A stretch of DNA of 64,000 nucleotides from Blumeriella jaapii (GCA_009599575.1 VWND01000076.1:1302001-1366000); one strand, 5' to 3'. Positions 33,152-45,091 are shown, counted from the first letter of the stretch. Notes: a model not told the origin generated them from the sequence alone. Made by a program: numbers and translations.

Positions 33152-35102
33152 ATGGTCTCCTCCACGTTGGGAAAGCGGACTCGGACCTCAACCCGCGTCC
33201 CGAGTCCCGCACTCAAACTCTCGGCTTCGAAGCGTGTCAAGATCAGCCATCACCCAGACATTTTCGCCGACGAGAATGACCATCCGCTCGCGACCAAGGC
33301 TGCCGCCACCCAGTGGCACGATGAAGAGCCCGTGGATGTGGACGAGTCGACGCCGGCAAAGCATGGTGCGGCGGGTCGAAGACTTGCTTTCTCTCCCCCA
33401 GACATCAAGACACCGTCCGCAGCGGGCAGAAACAGTCGGGACCCTTCTCCTCTTCGCCGACGCGAGCTAACCTGTGACAGGTGATTACTCGAGAGGTATT
33501 CAAACCATCACTCCTCAAACTCCCCGATACCGCGATGCCCTCTCCAAGACCGTGCCCATCACCCCCCGACACCGCGTCATGATCACGGGAAAGCCCTTGA
33601 CTCCTCGGACCCCTCGCACTCCCGTTACACCCGGTGGATCGGTCGTCACAGTGTACAGTCGTGCGCGACAGCTGTTCACGCGCAGTACCGAGCCTGGGCG
33701 ACTTGTGGGCAGAGAGGCCGAGCGAGAGGAGCTGACGGCGTTCGTCAAGGAATGCATCGCCAAGATATCGGGGGGGTGCACGTATGTCAGTGGACCACCC
33801 GGAACTGGGAAGAGCGCCATGGTCAACGAGGTTACCGAGTCTGTCGAAGCATCGCCCACTGTCAAGAAGGCGTACATCAACTGCATGAGCATGAAGACTT
33901 CCAAGGATCTGCAAGGACACTTGCTAGAGAATTTGTGTGAGGGGATCGAAGTTCTGGAGGGCGATGAGATCACCACGCTGCAGGGGATGTTTGTGCCGAG
34001 AAGGAGGAAGGATCAGACGGTCTATGTGGTCACCCTCGACGAGATCGATCACATCCTCACGTTGGACCTGGAGATCACGTACAAACTATTCGAGTGGTCC
34101 CTCCAGAAGTCCTCCCGCCTGGTGTTGGTGGGCATCGCCAATGCGTTGGACATGACAGACCGATTTCTTCCTCGACTGAAAGCCCGGAACCTGAAGCCGC
34201 AGCTTCTCCCGTTCTTGCCATACAGCGCATCGCAGATCAAGACGGTGATCGTTACTCGCCTCAAGTCCCTCGTGTCAGCCGACAGCCCAACACCGGATTA
34301 CGTCCCATTTCTCCACCCCGCAGCCGTCGAGCTCTGCGCCCGAAAAGTCTCGAGCCAAAGCGGTGATCTACGAAAGGCCTTCGACATCTGCAGACGAGCC
34401 ATCGATCTGGTAGAGATCGAGACCAAGCAGAAGCACGAGCAAGCCCTTCACGAACAACTCCTCCTCGAGTCTCCATCGAAGAAGCCCCTCAGCGAGAACT
34501 CCAACCTCGCATCATCTCCCACCACTGCCCAATCCGTTTCGTTGAGACGTCTCGCTCAATCCCTGAGCTCTCTGACGGTCGAGAGCGCGCCCCGAGCCTC
34601 GATATCACACGTCAACAAGATCACCTCGACCACCTTCGGCCACGGCGCCAGCCAACGCCTCAAAGCGCTCAACCTCCAGCAAAAGGCGGCTCTCTGCGCC
34701 CTCGTAGCAGTCGAGAAGAAGAGGCGCGAAGCCGGCGCCAACGTGCTCGCCACGCCGTCCAAGTGCCGGAACGCGGCGCCCACGGTCAAGGCGCTATACG
34801 ACATCTACTGCAAGCTGTGCACGCAAGACGCGATCCTGCACCCGCTCACGAGCACGGAGTTCCGCGACGTGATCGGCAGCCTGGAGACGCTCAGCCTGAT
34901 CAGCGCCGTGGACGGTCGCAATGGCAGCTTTGTCGGCCTGACGGGGCAGCGGAAGAGCAAGAAGTTTGGCGCTGGGGCGGGCGTCGGCGACGAGAAGCGC
35001 GTCGGGAGCTGCGTGGGCGAGAAGGAGGTCTGGCAGGCGGTGGAGGGGCTTGGGGCTGGGATCCTGAAGAACATCTTGGGGGGGGAGGGGTTGGATTATT
35101 AA
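33152..35102 (+). CDS. CDC6: DNA replication licensing ATPase Cdc6/Cdc18
   Basis: Two exons. Exon 1 begins at 33152 (MVSSTLGKRTRT...). The intron ends at 33480, with a perfect GCTAAC branch 8 nt before the acceptor. Its donor is uncertain: 33366 (GTGCGG), 33375 (GTCGAA) or 33435 (GTCGGG) all keep frame, giving 611-634 residues. The disordered N-terminus is rich in SP/TP sites (TPRTPRTPVTP), as expected for CDK-controlled Cdc6. The AAA+ domain has Walker A GPPGTGKSAM, Walker B VVTLDEIDHI, sensor-1 region VLVGIANALDMTDRFLPRL and sensor-2 region GDLRKAFDICRRAID. The C-terminal winged-helix region contains VKALYDIYCKLC and FRDVIGSLETLSLI. Cdc6 loads Mcm2-7 with ORC and Cdt1 in the nucleus in G1. 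Confidence 0.9.
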
Positions 35103-35374
35103 GGGTTGGATTATTGAGGGGTTGGATTCTTGTCATGGAGGTCTGGTGCATTGTAACATAGGTACATATTGCTTCTGCGTGGCGTATTGATTCCAACCGA
35201 AGGAATTGGATGGGATGGCATTTCGGTACAGCATCGCATCACATCGCATCGCATAGCACAGCATGGCGTCTGGGGATTGGATCTGAAATGCACGGAAACA
35301 ACGAGCGAAATGGGAGATAAAAGGCGTCTTCTTGTCTGTCTGTCTCATCGTATTCCTTCCTTTCCTTCCTCTAC
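35103..35374. other. CDC6 3' flank
   Basis: No gene. Contains a direct TTGGATTATT duplication just after the stop and a (GCATC)n-like ATCGCATCACATCGCATCGC tract near 35230-35260. Confidence 0.5.
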
Positions 35375-36140
35375 CGTGTTCTGGTCTGCCGCTGAGAGAG
35401 GAAAAAGAAAAAGGAGAAGAAGAAGAAGGAGAAGAGAAGAAAAAGGAGAAGAGGAAGAGGAAGAGGAAGAAGGAGAAGGAGAAGGAGAAGGAGAGGAAGG
35501 AGGAGAGGAAGAAGGGTAGAAGAAGGAGGAGGAGGAGGAAGAAGGGTAGAACGTAATCAAATGGCTTGTTCTTATTTTACTGCGCTTCTTTTTCTGGCAT
35601 TGTGTTGAGTTGGGTTGAGTTGAGTTGAGTTGCGTTGAGTTGAGTTGAGTTTTCCTCTACCGTGTTCTGGTGCGCAGCTGAGAGAGGAGAAAGGAGAAGA
35701 AGAAGAAGAAGAGGAGGAAGAGGAAGAAGGAAGAAAGAGAAGAAGAAGAAGAAGAAAGAGGAAGAAGAAGAAAAGGGAGGAGGAGGAGGAGGAGGAAGGA
35801 GGAGGAGAAGGAGAAGGGTAAAACGTAATCAAATGGCTTGTTCTTACTTTACTGCGCTTCTTTTTCTGGCATTGTGTTGAGTTGGGTTGAGCTGAGTTGT
35901 TTTCTGGTCTGCCGCTGAGAGAGGAAAAAGAAAAAGGAAAAAGAAAAAGGAGAAGAGGAAGAAGGAGAAGAAGGAGAAGAAGAAGAAGGAGAGAAGAAGA
36001 GAGAAGAGAAGAAGAAGAAGAAGAAGAAGAAGAAGAAGAAGAAGGAAAAAAAGGAAGGAGGAGGAGGGGGAGGAAGGGTAGAACGTAATCAAATGGCTTG
36101 TTCTTATTTTGCTGCGCTTCTTTTTCTGGCATTGAGTTGA
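35375..36140 (+). repeat. Three ~250-bp tandem units with (GAA/GGA)n polypurine tracts
   Basis: Each unit has three parts: a (C)TGTTCTGGT.TGC.GCTGAGAGAGG start, a 120-170 bp AGAAGAAGG polypurine tract, and the exact block AACGTAATCAAATGGCTTGT plus TCTTAT/CTTTxCTGCGCTTCTTTTTCTGGCATTG. Units begin near 35375, 35655 and 35895. The array ends in TTGAG pentamers. Minus-strand frames here encode only poly-Ser/Leu. Confidence 0.93.
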
Positions 36141-37020
36141 GTTGGGTTGAGTTGAGTTGAGTTGAGTTGAGTTGATAGTATTGGGTTGAGTTGAGTTGAG
36201 TTGAGTTGAGTTGAGTTGAATTGAGTTGAGTTTGAATTGAGTTGATAGTATTGGGTTGGGTTGAATTGAGTTTGAGTTGGGTTGAGTTAAGTTGGATTAA
36301 ATGAAGTTGAGTTTGGGTTGAATTGAGTTGAATTGAAATAAATTAAATTAAGTTGAGTTGAGTTAAGTTGAGTTGAGCTGAGTTGAGTTAAATTGAATTG
36401 AATTGAATTGAGTTGGGTTGGGTTGGGTTGGGTTGGGTTGGGTTGGGTTGAGTTGAGTTGAGTTGAGTTGAGTTGAGTTGAGTTGAGTTGAGTTGAGCTG
36501 AGCTGAGTTGAGTTGAGCTGAATTGAGTTGAGTTAAGTTAAGTTGAATTAAGTTAAATTAAGTTAAGTTGAGTTAAGTTGAATTGAGTTGAGTTGAGTTA
36601 AGTTGAGTTGATAGTTTTGCGTTGTGTTATGTTGAGTTGCCAGCTTTTGCGCCACCCGTACTACTGTAGTGTGTACAGTATTGTAGTGTATAATATTATA
36701 TAGTTGAGTTGAGTTGAGCTGTGTTGAGTTGAGTTGAATTAAATTAAGCTGAGTTGAGTTGAGTAAAGTTGATAGTATTGCGTTGAGTTGAGTTGAATTA
36801 AATTGAATTGAGTTGAGTTGAGCTGAATTAAGCTGAATTAAATTGAATTGAATTGCGCTGAGTTGAATTGAATTAAGTTTAGTTGAATTAAGTTTAGTTG
36901 AGTTGAGTTAAGTTAAGTTAAATTGAGTTGAATTGAGCTGAGTTGAGTTGAGCTGAGTTGAATTGAATTGAATTGAGTTGAGTTGGATTGAGTTGCGTTG
37001 AATTGCGTTGTGTTGTGTTG
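36130..37020 (+). repeat. (TTGAG)n pentanucleotide array with (GGGTT) block
   Basis: Hundreds of bases of GAGTT units degenerate to GAATT, AAGTT and GAGCT. A pure GGGTT block runs at about 36414-36450. Two interruptions are near-copies of each other: GTTGCCAGCTTTTGCGCCACCCGTA followed by TACTGTA motifs (about 36638-36690 and 37018-37080). Confidence 0.93.
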
Positions 37021-37084
37021 CCAGCTTCTGCGCCACCCGTATTGCTGTAGTATGTATAGTACTGTATGTGCTGTACAGTAGTGT

Positions 37085-37455
37085 TTCCTTTTTGAGCAGG
37101 GTGGGTAGGTAGGTACTGAAGGTTGGAGGTATGTAGGTAGGTACGTAGGTACGTAGGTAGGTAATGAAGGTTGGAGGTATGTACTGTATGTTTTGTATGT
37201 TCTGTAGGTAGGTAGGCAGGGAGGCAGGGAGGTAGGGAGGTAGGTACTGAAGGTTGGAGGTATGTACCGTATGTTCTGTATGTTCTGTATGTTCTGTATG
37301 TTCTGTATGTTCTGTATGTTCTGTATGTTCTGTATGTTCTGTATGTTCTGTATGTTCTGTATGTTCTGTATGTTCTGTATGTTCTATCTGTTCTGTAGGT
37401 AGTAGGTAGGTAGGCAGGTACTAATTCTTAACTACTAAGTTGCTGAGTACGGATA
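37085..37455 (+). repeat. (TATGTTCTG)n 9-mer array flanked by TAGGTAGG tracts
   Basis: About thirteen perfect copies of TATGTTCTG at ~37270-37385. Three copies of the phrase TACTGAAGGTTGGAGGTATGTA (with one variant) precede it at ~37115, 37160 and 37245. (TAGG)n/(CAGG)n tracts surround both. Confidence 0.9.
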
Positions 37456-37595
37456 TCAATCACCAGTCCTACGTACAGTACGGTACTTAGAGCCAGTCTC
37501 GGCGACGGCGACGGGTACCAGTTGGTTGGTTACCAGTGCCCATCTCCCCCCTCTTCGCCGGCCCTTTCTCTCCCTTGCACTCACACACACACACG

Positions 37596-38779
37596 CTAAG
37601 AGCTGCCAGCCCCTCGTCCAGTCTCTCTCTCGTGTGCTGGGAGCTCCGCGTTTTGGTTTTCTTCTTTTTTGGCTTCCATCTTCCTCTCGTCGTGCTCGCA
37701 GCTCGCGAGCAGGTCGTCGATCTTCCTCTCTAGGCTCGTGAGGTGCGCTTCGAGCGCGGCGGCGGTTTGCTCGCCTCTGTTGGGGGATGGTGAGTAAGTG
37801 CGTGGCTTGAAAGCGGAGGGAGGGAGGAGAGGAGAAGGGGAGGGAATGATGGGGTGAGAGGGATGGGGGGGATGGTGGCGGGGAGAAAAAGAGGAGGGAG
37901 AGGTAGGGAAGATCGTAAGAGAGGGGGTGATAGAAATATTTGGGGGGGGGGGGGGGGGGGGGGGGAGAGGAAGGAGTTGGGATGAGGATTGGGATTTGAA
38001 ACTTGAATTCGGAATAGAGGCTTGGAAAGCCTAGGGGTCTGGAAACCGGACTTCGAGGTCTAGGAGTCGGGAAGCCAGGCTTGCAAGATCTAGATGTTTG
38101 GAATCCAGATTTCGAGTCGAGACTTCGACGACGAACGAATGGTGGGAAGGTCTGGTGGTGAAAGAGAAGAGGAGGAGCAGGAGGGACCACAGGGAAGCCG
38201 AAGCTAGGTAGCTCGTCCGCTTTCAGAACAGTTCGCTGCCACACAGGAGAGGTAGGTAGGGCACGCATTGGCATGTCATGATTCCCACTCTCGTTCTGTT
38301 GACGCAAGCACATTCGTGAGGGAAGATGATAAGAGGGTGAGGTGGGGTGAGGTGGGTGAGGTGAAATGGAATGAAACGAAACGGGTATTGGCTCCACAGT
38401 TGGTGTCCAAGACCGGTACTTACTGTGCTAGCTGTTGTAGAGTCTAGATGGAACAGGACGTTAGCGAGGTTTTGCAAGGCCGTTCGTCGTTCATGATACT
38501 GGAAGAAAAAAACTAGATGGGTTGGGATGAGAACCACGCCGCCAGCAAGCCAGCCAGCCAGCCAGCCAGCCATCCACCCCCCATCTCGGCAGCGACGGTA
38601 GAATCCCACGACCACTGGAGCTGGTGTCTCCACGGCGACGAACAACAGACACGATGGCAGCAACCACACACAAGCGCTCCAACACACGTCCGACGTACCT
38701 GCGCCACATCCGGCTCGCCCATCGTCTCCTCGGCCTGGACGTGCGCCTCGCGGTCGCGATGGTGCGAAGATGGCGCCAT
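37596..38779 (-). CDS. Small coiled-coil protein, exon structure partly resolved
   Basis: Exon 1 (38699-38779) reads MAPSSHHRDREAHVQAEE and ends VAQ at a perfect GTACGT donor. Exon 2 (38424-38498) reads YHERRTALQNLANVLFHLDS..TTAST, between acceptor TTCCAG and donor GTAAGT. A 3' exon (about 37596-37785) encodes a heptad coiled coil (QTAAALEAHLTSLERKIDDL and following) and ends at TAG 37596-37598. Joining exon 2 directly to the CCAACAG acceptor at ~37785 gives the wrong phase, so a further exon or a different acceptor must exist in 37785-38420. That interval contains poly-G and low-complexity DNA. About 150-170 residues are expected. I do not recognise the family. Short helical coiled-coil proteins of this size often belong to kinetochore or membrane-tethering complexes, but that is only a guess. 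Confidence 0.5.
37938..37966 (+). repeat. Poly-G tract
   Basis: A homopolymer of about 25-29 G within a gap between exons of the coiled-coil gene. It is a likely assembly-length uncertainty. Confidence 0.9.
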
Positions 38780-41055
38780 GATTGCCGACCGACTTCGAGT
38801 CGCGGGTGCGGAGTGGAGGTTGGGGATTGCTGAAGTCTTGGAGGAATTGGGTTCGGTCTGGTATCCGGGTGGTTTTCTCGGTCTGACGGAAGTGCGGCGA
38901 CGGGCGGGCGGGCGGGCGGGCTTTCGGCTTCGGCTGTGGTGGGCTGAGGCTGAGAGGCGTGCCGAGCCGAGCCGAGCCGAGGATTTGGGGGTCGGTTCGG
39001 GTTCAGTAACGCCAGTGCAGCACTTACAGTGCAGTGCAGTACAGTACAGTGTTTGGCTTGGTGGAGAGCAATTGACTGGAATGAGTTGCGTTGGTTCGAC
39101 GTGAGTGCCGTTGGAGGGGAAACGGGGAAGGTGGCATGCGGTACGTGACGGCCTTGCCTATGCTGATGATTGAATCGGCTTGAAGGGGAGGTGTTGGTAT
39201 CACAGGTTGGTGATACCGGAAAGATTGGTCATGGATCGTGGTGACATCTATTCTCTCTCTACTAGCTATGCGATGCAGCAATATGGGGTAGTGGTGCGCG
39301 CACGCTGGTGTACACATCACGTGATCTTATCACCTGACCCTATGTGACCCCATTTGAGGTATCCGGAGAGATATTATAGTGGACTGTCTTCCCACAATTA
39401 TTCGAGTGCCCGCAGAATAGTTGTGGAAAGGCAGCCCACTATTACATACTGTACAGTATGTACAGTAAAGGAATGAAAAATCTAGTGTCATGTGATACCA
39501 TCACATGACCTCCAAGCATACCTGCTCTCGAAAACCCCTCTCGCTCTGTTGAGATTAAGCCAGTCATTTGACCCGTTCTCCCGCGTTGTTGCGTCCGGTT
39601 GGATTGAAGTTGTGCTACAGTACCTGTACTGTGCCACCGGTAGCGGTACAGTATCATTTTAAATACAGTACTGTACTGTATCTGTACCTACTGTACAGTA
39701 CATACTGTACAGCACAGACATGCTTCTGGGCCTTAGCCGAGAGCAACACGCGGGCGCGTCTGCATCACGTGATCGCTCTCTCGAGCCTTCACGGCACGGC
39801 GGTTCTCCGATGGATGTTCCCGTCGAGTTACAGACATGCGTGTCGACAAGAGCTTTTCCTGTTCCCGTTTGTGGAGTCTGGATTTCGACATGTACAGTAC
39901 AGTACAGTACAGTATATACAGACAGATGGACAGTACAGTACAGTCTGTCCCTTGTACAGTACAGTACAGTACGTGGGTCCTTGTGCTTGCTGTACCGTGA
40001 CACAGTTACATACCTACATCCACACACACACAGTACACAGTACACACACACAGTTACAGTAGTAGCACGCCCCACGCCCCACGTCCTTCGGGAGGCTCCG
40101 GCGATCAAAGTTTAGGAAGGACGGCTTCTTTCCGTGGCCGAACAGGGCGATGATTATGATCGTCACAGGCTCGACAGAAACACCCGAAATCTAGTGCGGT
40201 CTGGAAGTAAACAGTCCAGCCCAGCCCAGTCCAGCCCAGTCCAGTCCATTCCAGTCCATTCCAGTACAGAAGGATGCAAGAAATATCTGCCCCCCCCCCC
40301 CGGGCTCCCCCCTTCTGGCTGCCAAAGTGTATTTCCTCGATGTCACCAAGCCGCGTTCCAGGGATCGCACACCCAGACTCGGACATTTTGCTGCTCATCC
40401 TTTCGCGCCCATCGCCGCGTTCCCGCGTGGTTGCGCAACGGTCGCTACGGTACGGTACGGCGGTGCGGCGGTGCGGTGCTGTCACTGATGCGGAATCCCA
40501 TGCTCGAGGTGGTGGTGCCACGCTTTGGGGTTTGGGTGCCTTTTCGAATCAAACGCGTGCAAGGTTCCCGTCGGCACTCTCTGTATGTATCCCCGGAAAG
40601 CGGGCGCGGCGCGGACTCGGAAAGTGCAGTATGATACTGTCCTGTACTGTACAGTACAATACAAGACTGTACTGTTCAGTGAAGTACCGTGGCTGGCTGA
40701 CACGACTCGGTTTTCATGACAGGCATTCCTCGACGTGTGTGTGTATATATGTACAGTATGTACAGTATGTATGGCACAGTACCGTACTACACAAAACCGA
40801 CGACTCGAGGCATTCTGAATACTGTACTGTACCTCCCAAAGCAAGATGATAAGAAAAAAGAAGAAAAAAAAAAGACAAAAAAAAAGAAAAAACTTTGTTC
40901 GAAAGCGTAGCAGGGTAGAGCACGTCACGATTCAAGAGCGACACCAAGGGGGCGGACGGGGGGGGGATGAGAAGTGGGGACAGGTGCTGATAGATACCTT
41001 CTCTGCGCTCCCCACTATACTTTTCTGTCCTGCACGGTACATATGTACATACATA
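38780..41055. other. Gene-free, dense TACTG/CAGTA repeats and CACGTGA motifs
   Basis: Pentamer clusters occur at 39030-39052, 39448-39466, 39615-39712, 39889-39975 and 40628-40680. CACGTGATC occurs at 39318-39326 and 39766-39774. A CCAGTCCAGCCCAGT-type tract lies at 40215-40268, and poly-C near 40291. The long open frames on both strands are GC/repeat artefacts. Confidence 0.6.
39889..39975. repeat. TACTG/CAGTA pentamer cluster
   Basis: ACAGTACAGTACAGTACAG-type runs on either side of a 20-bp spacer, one of the densest examples in the window. Confidence 0.9.
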
Positions 41056-41647
41056 CAGTGGGTGGACACATGAATGTGCGCGTCAGTAAATAGTCCTTAC
41101 CCCAACAAAATTCTTCTACCTTTACAACTTCATAACTCCACTATTAATTAATCGATTTTAAATACAAATAGCTTAAATTAAAGCTGAAAATCGAAATAAT
41201 ACTCGATTTCAATCAATATTTAGTATATTATTTATTTGCAGCTTTAAAAGCGTTTATTTTCTTTGCATGCCTTCCGCTAGCTTATTTGACAACTGATCTT
41301 CAAGGAGCTTTAACGCTTTTTACGTAGCTTTTATTAAAAATCGTTGTATAACATTATTGTTTTTTATAACTATTAGCTTTGATTTAAATTTGAAAATTTT
41401 TGTTTTGAGCATTTTTTAAAGATTTTCGATCGGGTTAAAATCCGGTATAAAAGCACTATTTTCAGACTTATATTACGAAACCATAACTATATAAAAAGTG
41501 CTTTATAAATTAAAGTATTATCTTACACATAAATGCTATCGTCGTAAAAAATCGTAAAAAAGAGTTTGTTAAAAACGTCGAGAAATATGGCGGTTGTAAT
41601 AAGTAACCGTCCGATTCACACGCGCACATTCATGTGTCCACGTACTG
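41056..41647. mobile_element. Tc1/mariner-like MITE (592 bp) in TA target
   Basis: Inverted termini of about 28 bp begin CAGT, differ at two positions, and then share the perfect block GTGGACACATGAATGTGCGC plus GT (41062-41083, complement at 41620-41641). Both ends are flanked by TA (41054-41055 and 41648-41649), the target-site duplication of Tc1/mariner elements. The interior is strongly AT-rich, with no transposase frame. It is therefore either a non-autonomous MITE or a RIP-degraded pogo/Fot1-type copy. Confidence 0.83.
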
Positions 41648-41649
41648 TA

Positions 41650-43040
41650 CAGACAAGGCGGCGGAGATGTCTACGTACAGTACGGTCGGTACTGTACTGT
41701 ACTGTACGTACGTAGCTTTGCAGAGGTGCAAACGTCGGGATTATGTACTGTACTGTACTGTACATAAGTAAGATCTTTCAGCGGTCCGCGGGAACGGCTG
41801 GTCGGCTTCTTGGTGGTGGTCGAGCGCAACGAAGGTTCCTCGCGGAGCATCGTCTGGATGTGTGTGGTATCTGCAGTGCGGTACGGTACGGTATCGTGGA
41901 GGAAGTGGTACTGTACTGTGTACACACCGTACTGTATGTACAGTACTGTACATAGGTACTGTAGGAGTGCCACATTTCTAATATCAGCAGCCTTCGTCGC
42001 CATACGTCATTGGAGAAGCCAATGTGGTGGCCCCCTGGCATGGATGGATGTATGTATGTATGTACGGTAGCAACTCTCGACTTTACATTAAATTACACAT
42101 TACATTACATTACATATATGGTTTTACGGTACGTACTGTGTACTACGAAGTACATAGGACTGTGACGAAGTTTATCTGCACCGACTGTACAGTAAATAGT
42201 AGGTACGCTACGGAGTATCGTGATCCCGTACGAAAGAGGGAAAGAAAGAAAGAAGGCAGGAAGGAAGGAAGGAAGGAAACAAAAAACCACCTTCCCCCCC
42301 CCCCCCCCCCCCCTCCTCCCACCCTAGAAAAAACCCACCCTAGAAGAAATCCCCGTACGGGAGAGAAAGGATCGTCGACGATCCACACCTCGCAAGTCCA
42401 TCCATCCATGCAAGCCAGCCCGCCCGCCAGCCACCGCAGACAAGGAAAGCGAGAGAGGTAAAAAAAAAAAAAGGAAGAAGAAGAAGAAGAAGAAGAACAA
42501 GAAGAAAACCCAAACCCCAAACCCAAACCCAAACCAAAAACCAAAAAAGAAAAAGAAAACAGCACGGAGCCGCGCCCGACTCCGAGCCGGCAGTGCAGTG
42601 CAGCGCAATGCAGAGTGCCACTGCATCCACGCCGCGCCACGCCACTCCCGTCCCGTACGAGCTGAGCTGCGCTGCGCTGACCTAGCGCGGCCGTGGAGGG
42701 GGACGGCATGGCATGGCATTTCCGCATCGCGATTCGGCCCCTTCGCCGCGCGATCCGGGTTTTCCGGTTGGGCCCGCCATCGCATCGCGATGGCGCGGAG
42801 ATGGCAAAGGGGCAAATGGCATTCTGGCACGGCACAGCACGGCACAGCACGGCAAGTGCATGGGCGCAGGGGGGATATGGGAATGTTTGGTGTGGTACGG
42901 TGTGATGCGGTGCGGTGCGGTGTGGTGGTGTGTTGTGGGGGAGGGCGAGTGGTTTCCGTCGATGGAAACCGTGAGTGAGTGTAGTACAGTACTGTACCGT
43001 ACCGACTGGGTGGAGGGGAGCGACGCTGGGATGTGTAGTG
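41650..43040. other. Gene-free, repeats and homopolymers
   Basis: TACTG/CAGTA clusters lie at 41674-41766 and 41875-41962. ACATTACATTACAT occurs at 42088-42115, AAGGAAGG at 42237-42278, poly-C at 42293-42313, AAGAAGAAG at 42475-42510, and CCCAAACCCAAACC at 42508-42536. Many GGCACGGCACAGCACGGC tracts follow. No supported gene. Confidence 0.55.
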
Positions 43041-43410
43041 TGTATGGGGGTAGGTAGGTAGGTAGGTAGGTAGGTAGGTAGGTAGGTAGGTAGGTAGGTA
43101 GGTACTGTAGGTAGTAAGTAGATAAGTAAGTAAATAAGTAAGTAAATAAGTAAGCAAGTAAGTAAATAAGTACTGTAAGTAGGTTAATAAGTAAGTAAGT
43201 AAGTAAGTAAATCAGTAAGTATATCAGTAAGTAAATCAGTAAGTAAATCAGTAAGTAAATCAGTAAGTAAATCAGTAAGTAAACAAGTAAGTAAATCAGT
43301 AAGTAGATCAGTAAGTAAATCAGTAAGTAGATCAGTAAGTAAATCAGTAAGTAAATCATTAAGTAAATAAGTATATAAATCAGTACATAAATCACTAAGT
43401 ACAGCAAGTC
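43041..43410 (+). repeat. (TAGG)n then (AAGTAAATCAGT)n array
   Basis: A pure TAGG tetramer run (about 43049-43104) is followed by AAGT/AAAT tetramers organised as a 12-bp unit AAGTAAATCAGT (about 43190-43345). The resulting open minus frames (poly Leu-Thr-Asp / Ile-Tyr-Leu-Leu) are artefacts. Confidence 0.93.
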
Positions 43411-45091
43411 CACCAACACCTCCAAAGCTCATCTTTGGTCCAGAGCGTTGGTTAATAGACTACAGTACTGTACTACATACCTACCTACTGTACAGTACAC
43501 TGTAAAGCCACTCGCTTCACTTCACCTCGCTTCGCCTCGCTTCGTTCCGCGAAGTGTGTACCATACCATACCATACCATACCATGCCATACCATACCGCA
43601 CCGCACCGTACCACCCACCGCATGGATTTTCCACCAACAAGCCCACCCAACACGACCGCGACGACGACGACGACGACGGGATGCGCGCCCGCCCGCCAAG
43701 ACGGCCGCATCCGGCGTTGTCTCTCAGATGGCCATGTCCGGGAATTCGATAGCCAGCCGTCGCTTTCCCGTCCTGCATTCTTCCGCGGCCCCGCCCTCAG
43801 GCGAGGCGAGGCGAGGCGAGGCGAGACGAAGGAAGGAACGGCCACCACCGCACCGCACCGCACCGCACCGCAGAGCAGAGCAGAGCATCGGGCGCCGCAG
43901 AAGGCCTCGCGCACATGTCCGGGGCCGCGGATGAGACAGGACCGTACGGTACGGTACGGTACGGTACCGTGTTGTGCTGTGCTGTGCTGTGCTGCTGTGC
44001 TGTGCTGTGCGATGCACGACGTACAGGACATGGGATGATGTGTATGTACCGTACCGTACCGCACGTACACAGTACTATGTACAGACATCCAGAAGTGTAC
44101 ACAGTCCCATGTACTGTACGGTACTGTGTCCCGTACCGATACAGACAGTACTTACTGTGTACACACACACACACACACAGTTTCAGTACCGAGATCCGTC
44201 CTTCGCCCACTGCCCCGCCCCCTCCACCTCCCGCTCCACCTCCCGCTGCCCTCCCCCTTTTCCGTGCGTGCACGGCCGTCGTGGCTGATCCGCCCCGCCG
44301 CCCCGCCGCCCCTCCGCCCCGCTGCCCCGCCCGGCAGATGACCTCATCGGCGTGATTAGCGCGCGGCCATCCTGGGTGCCCCCCCCCCCTCCCCCCCCGG
44401 TGCGCCCCCCCGGGGCCGGTGATCGAGGCGCGGGTGTCCGATCGACGTTGGGGCGGGCGCGAGATAGGTGTGTCGGTGGGCGTCCCGTCGTGGTCGCCTC
44501 TGCGAAAGGCATCGATCTGTGGTATGGAAATGTGGGAGTCCGCATGGCGAAGTGGTGGTGGTGGTGGTGGGAGTACTATAGTAGTAGCATTCTGTGTGTA
44601 CATACATAGATACCAGTACAGCACATACGGTACAGTAGTACGTATGTACAGCACAGTACGTACAGTAGGTACAGTACAGTATATACAGTATGTACAGTAC
44701 ATACAGTACGTCCATGGAATTGTACAGTATGTACTGTCATGTACAGTACAGCAGTCCGACATACAGTCCGACATACAGTCCTACCACTACGTCAATCGCA
44801 TTTCCCGTGGTGACCTTAACTTTAACCGACCGTATGTACTTACAGTACTTGCCACAATTACCGTATGTAGTGTGCAATTACCGTATGTACTGTGTGTTAT
44901 GTACGGTATGTACGGTATGTACGGTATGTACGGTATGTACAGTACTGTACAGTACTGCCACTACACTACATACACGACACTACCGTAACAACCACACGAC
45001 CGTACCGTACCGTAATGTACCCACTGACTTTCCACGCTCCGTCGTAGTCGTCTTCCCGTCGTCACCCTCCCCCCCTTCCCCCCCCCTTCCC

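Noticed and set aside
35345..36132. Poly-Ser/Leu and Arg/Lys/Glu frames
   Set aside because: Pure product of GAA/GGA polypurine tracts with no independent coding signal.
36414..36450. Telomeric or interstitial telomere repeat
   Set aside because: The unit is GGGTT, not TTAGGG, and it grades into TTGAG on both sides.
40040..40140. Another LINE 3' end, from the shared words CCTTCGGGAGGCT
   Set aside because: Only about a dozen bases match; the GACGTTAAAC-(ATC)n tail is absent and there is no target-site duplication.
42682..43432. Minus-strand frames of Leu/Ile/Tyr/Thr repeats resembling a membrane protein
   Set aside because: Generated by TAAG/TAGG tetramers. Hydrophobicity is an artefact of the repeat.
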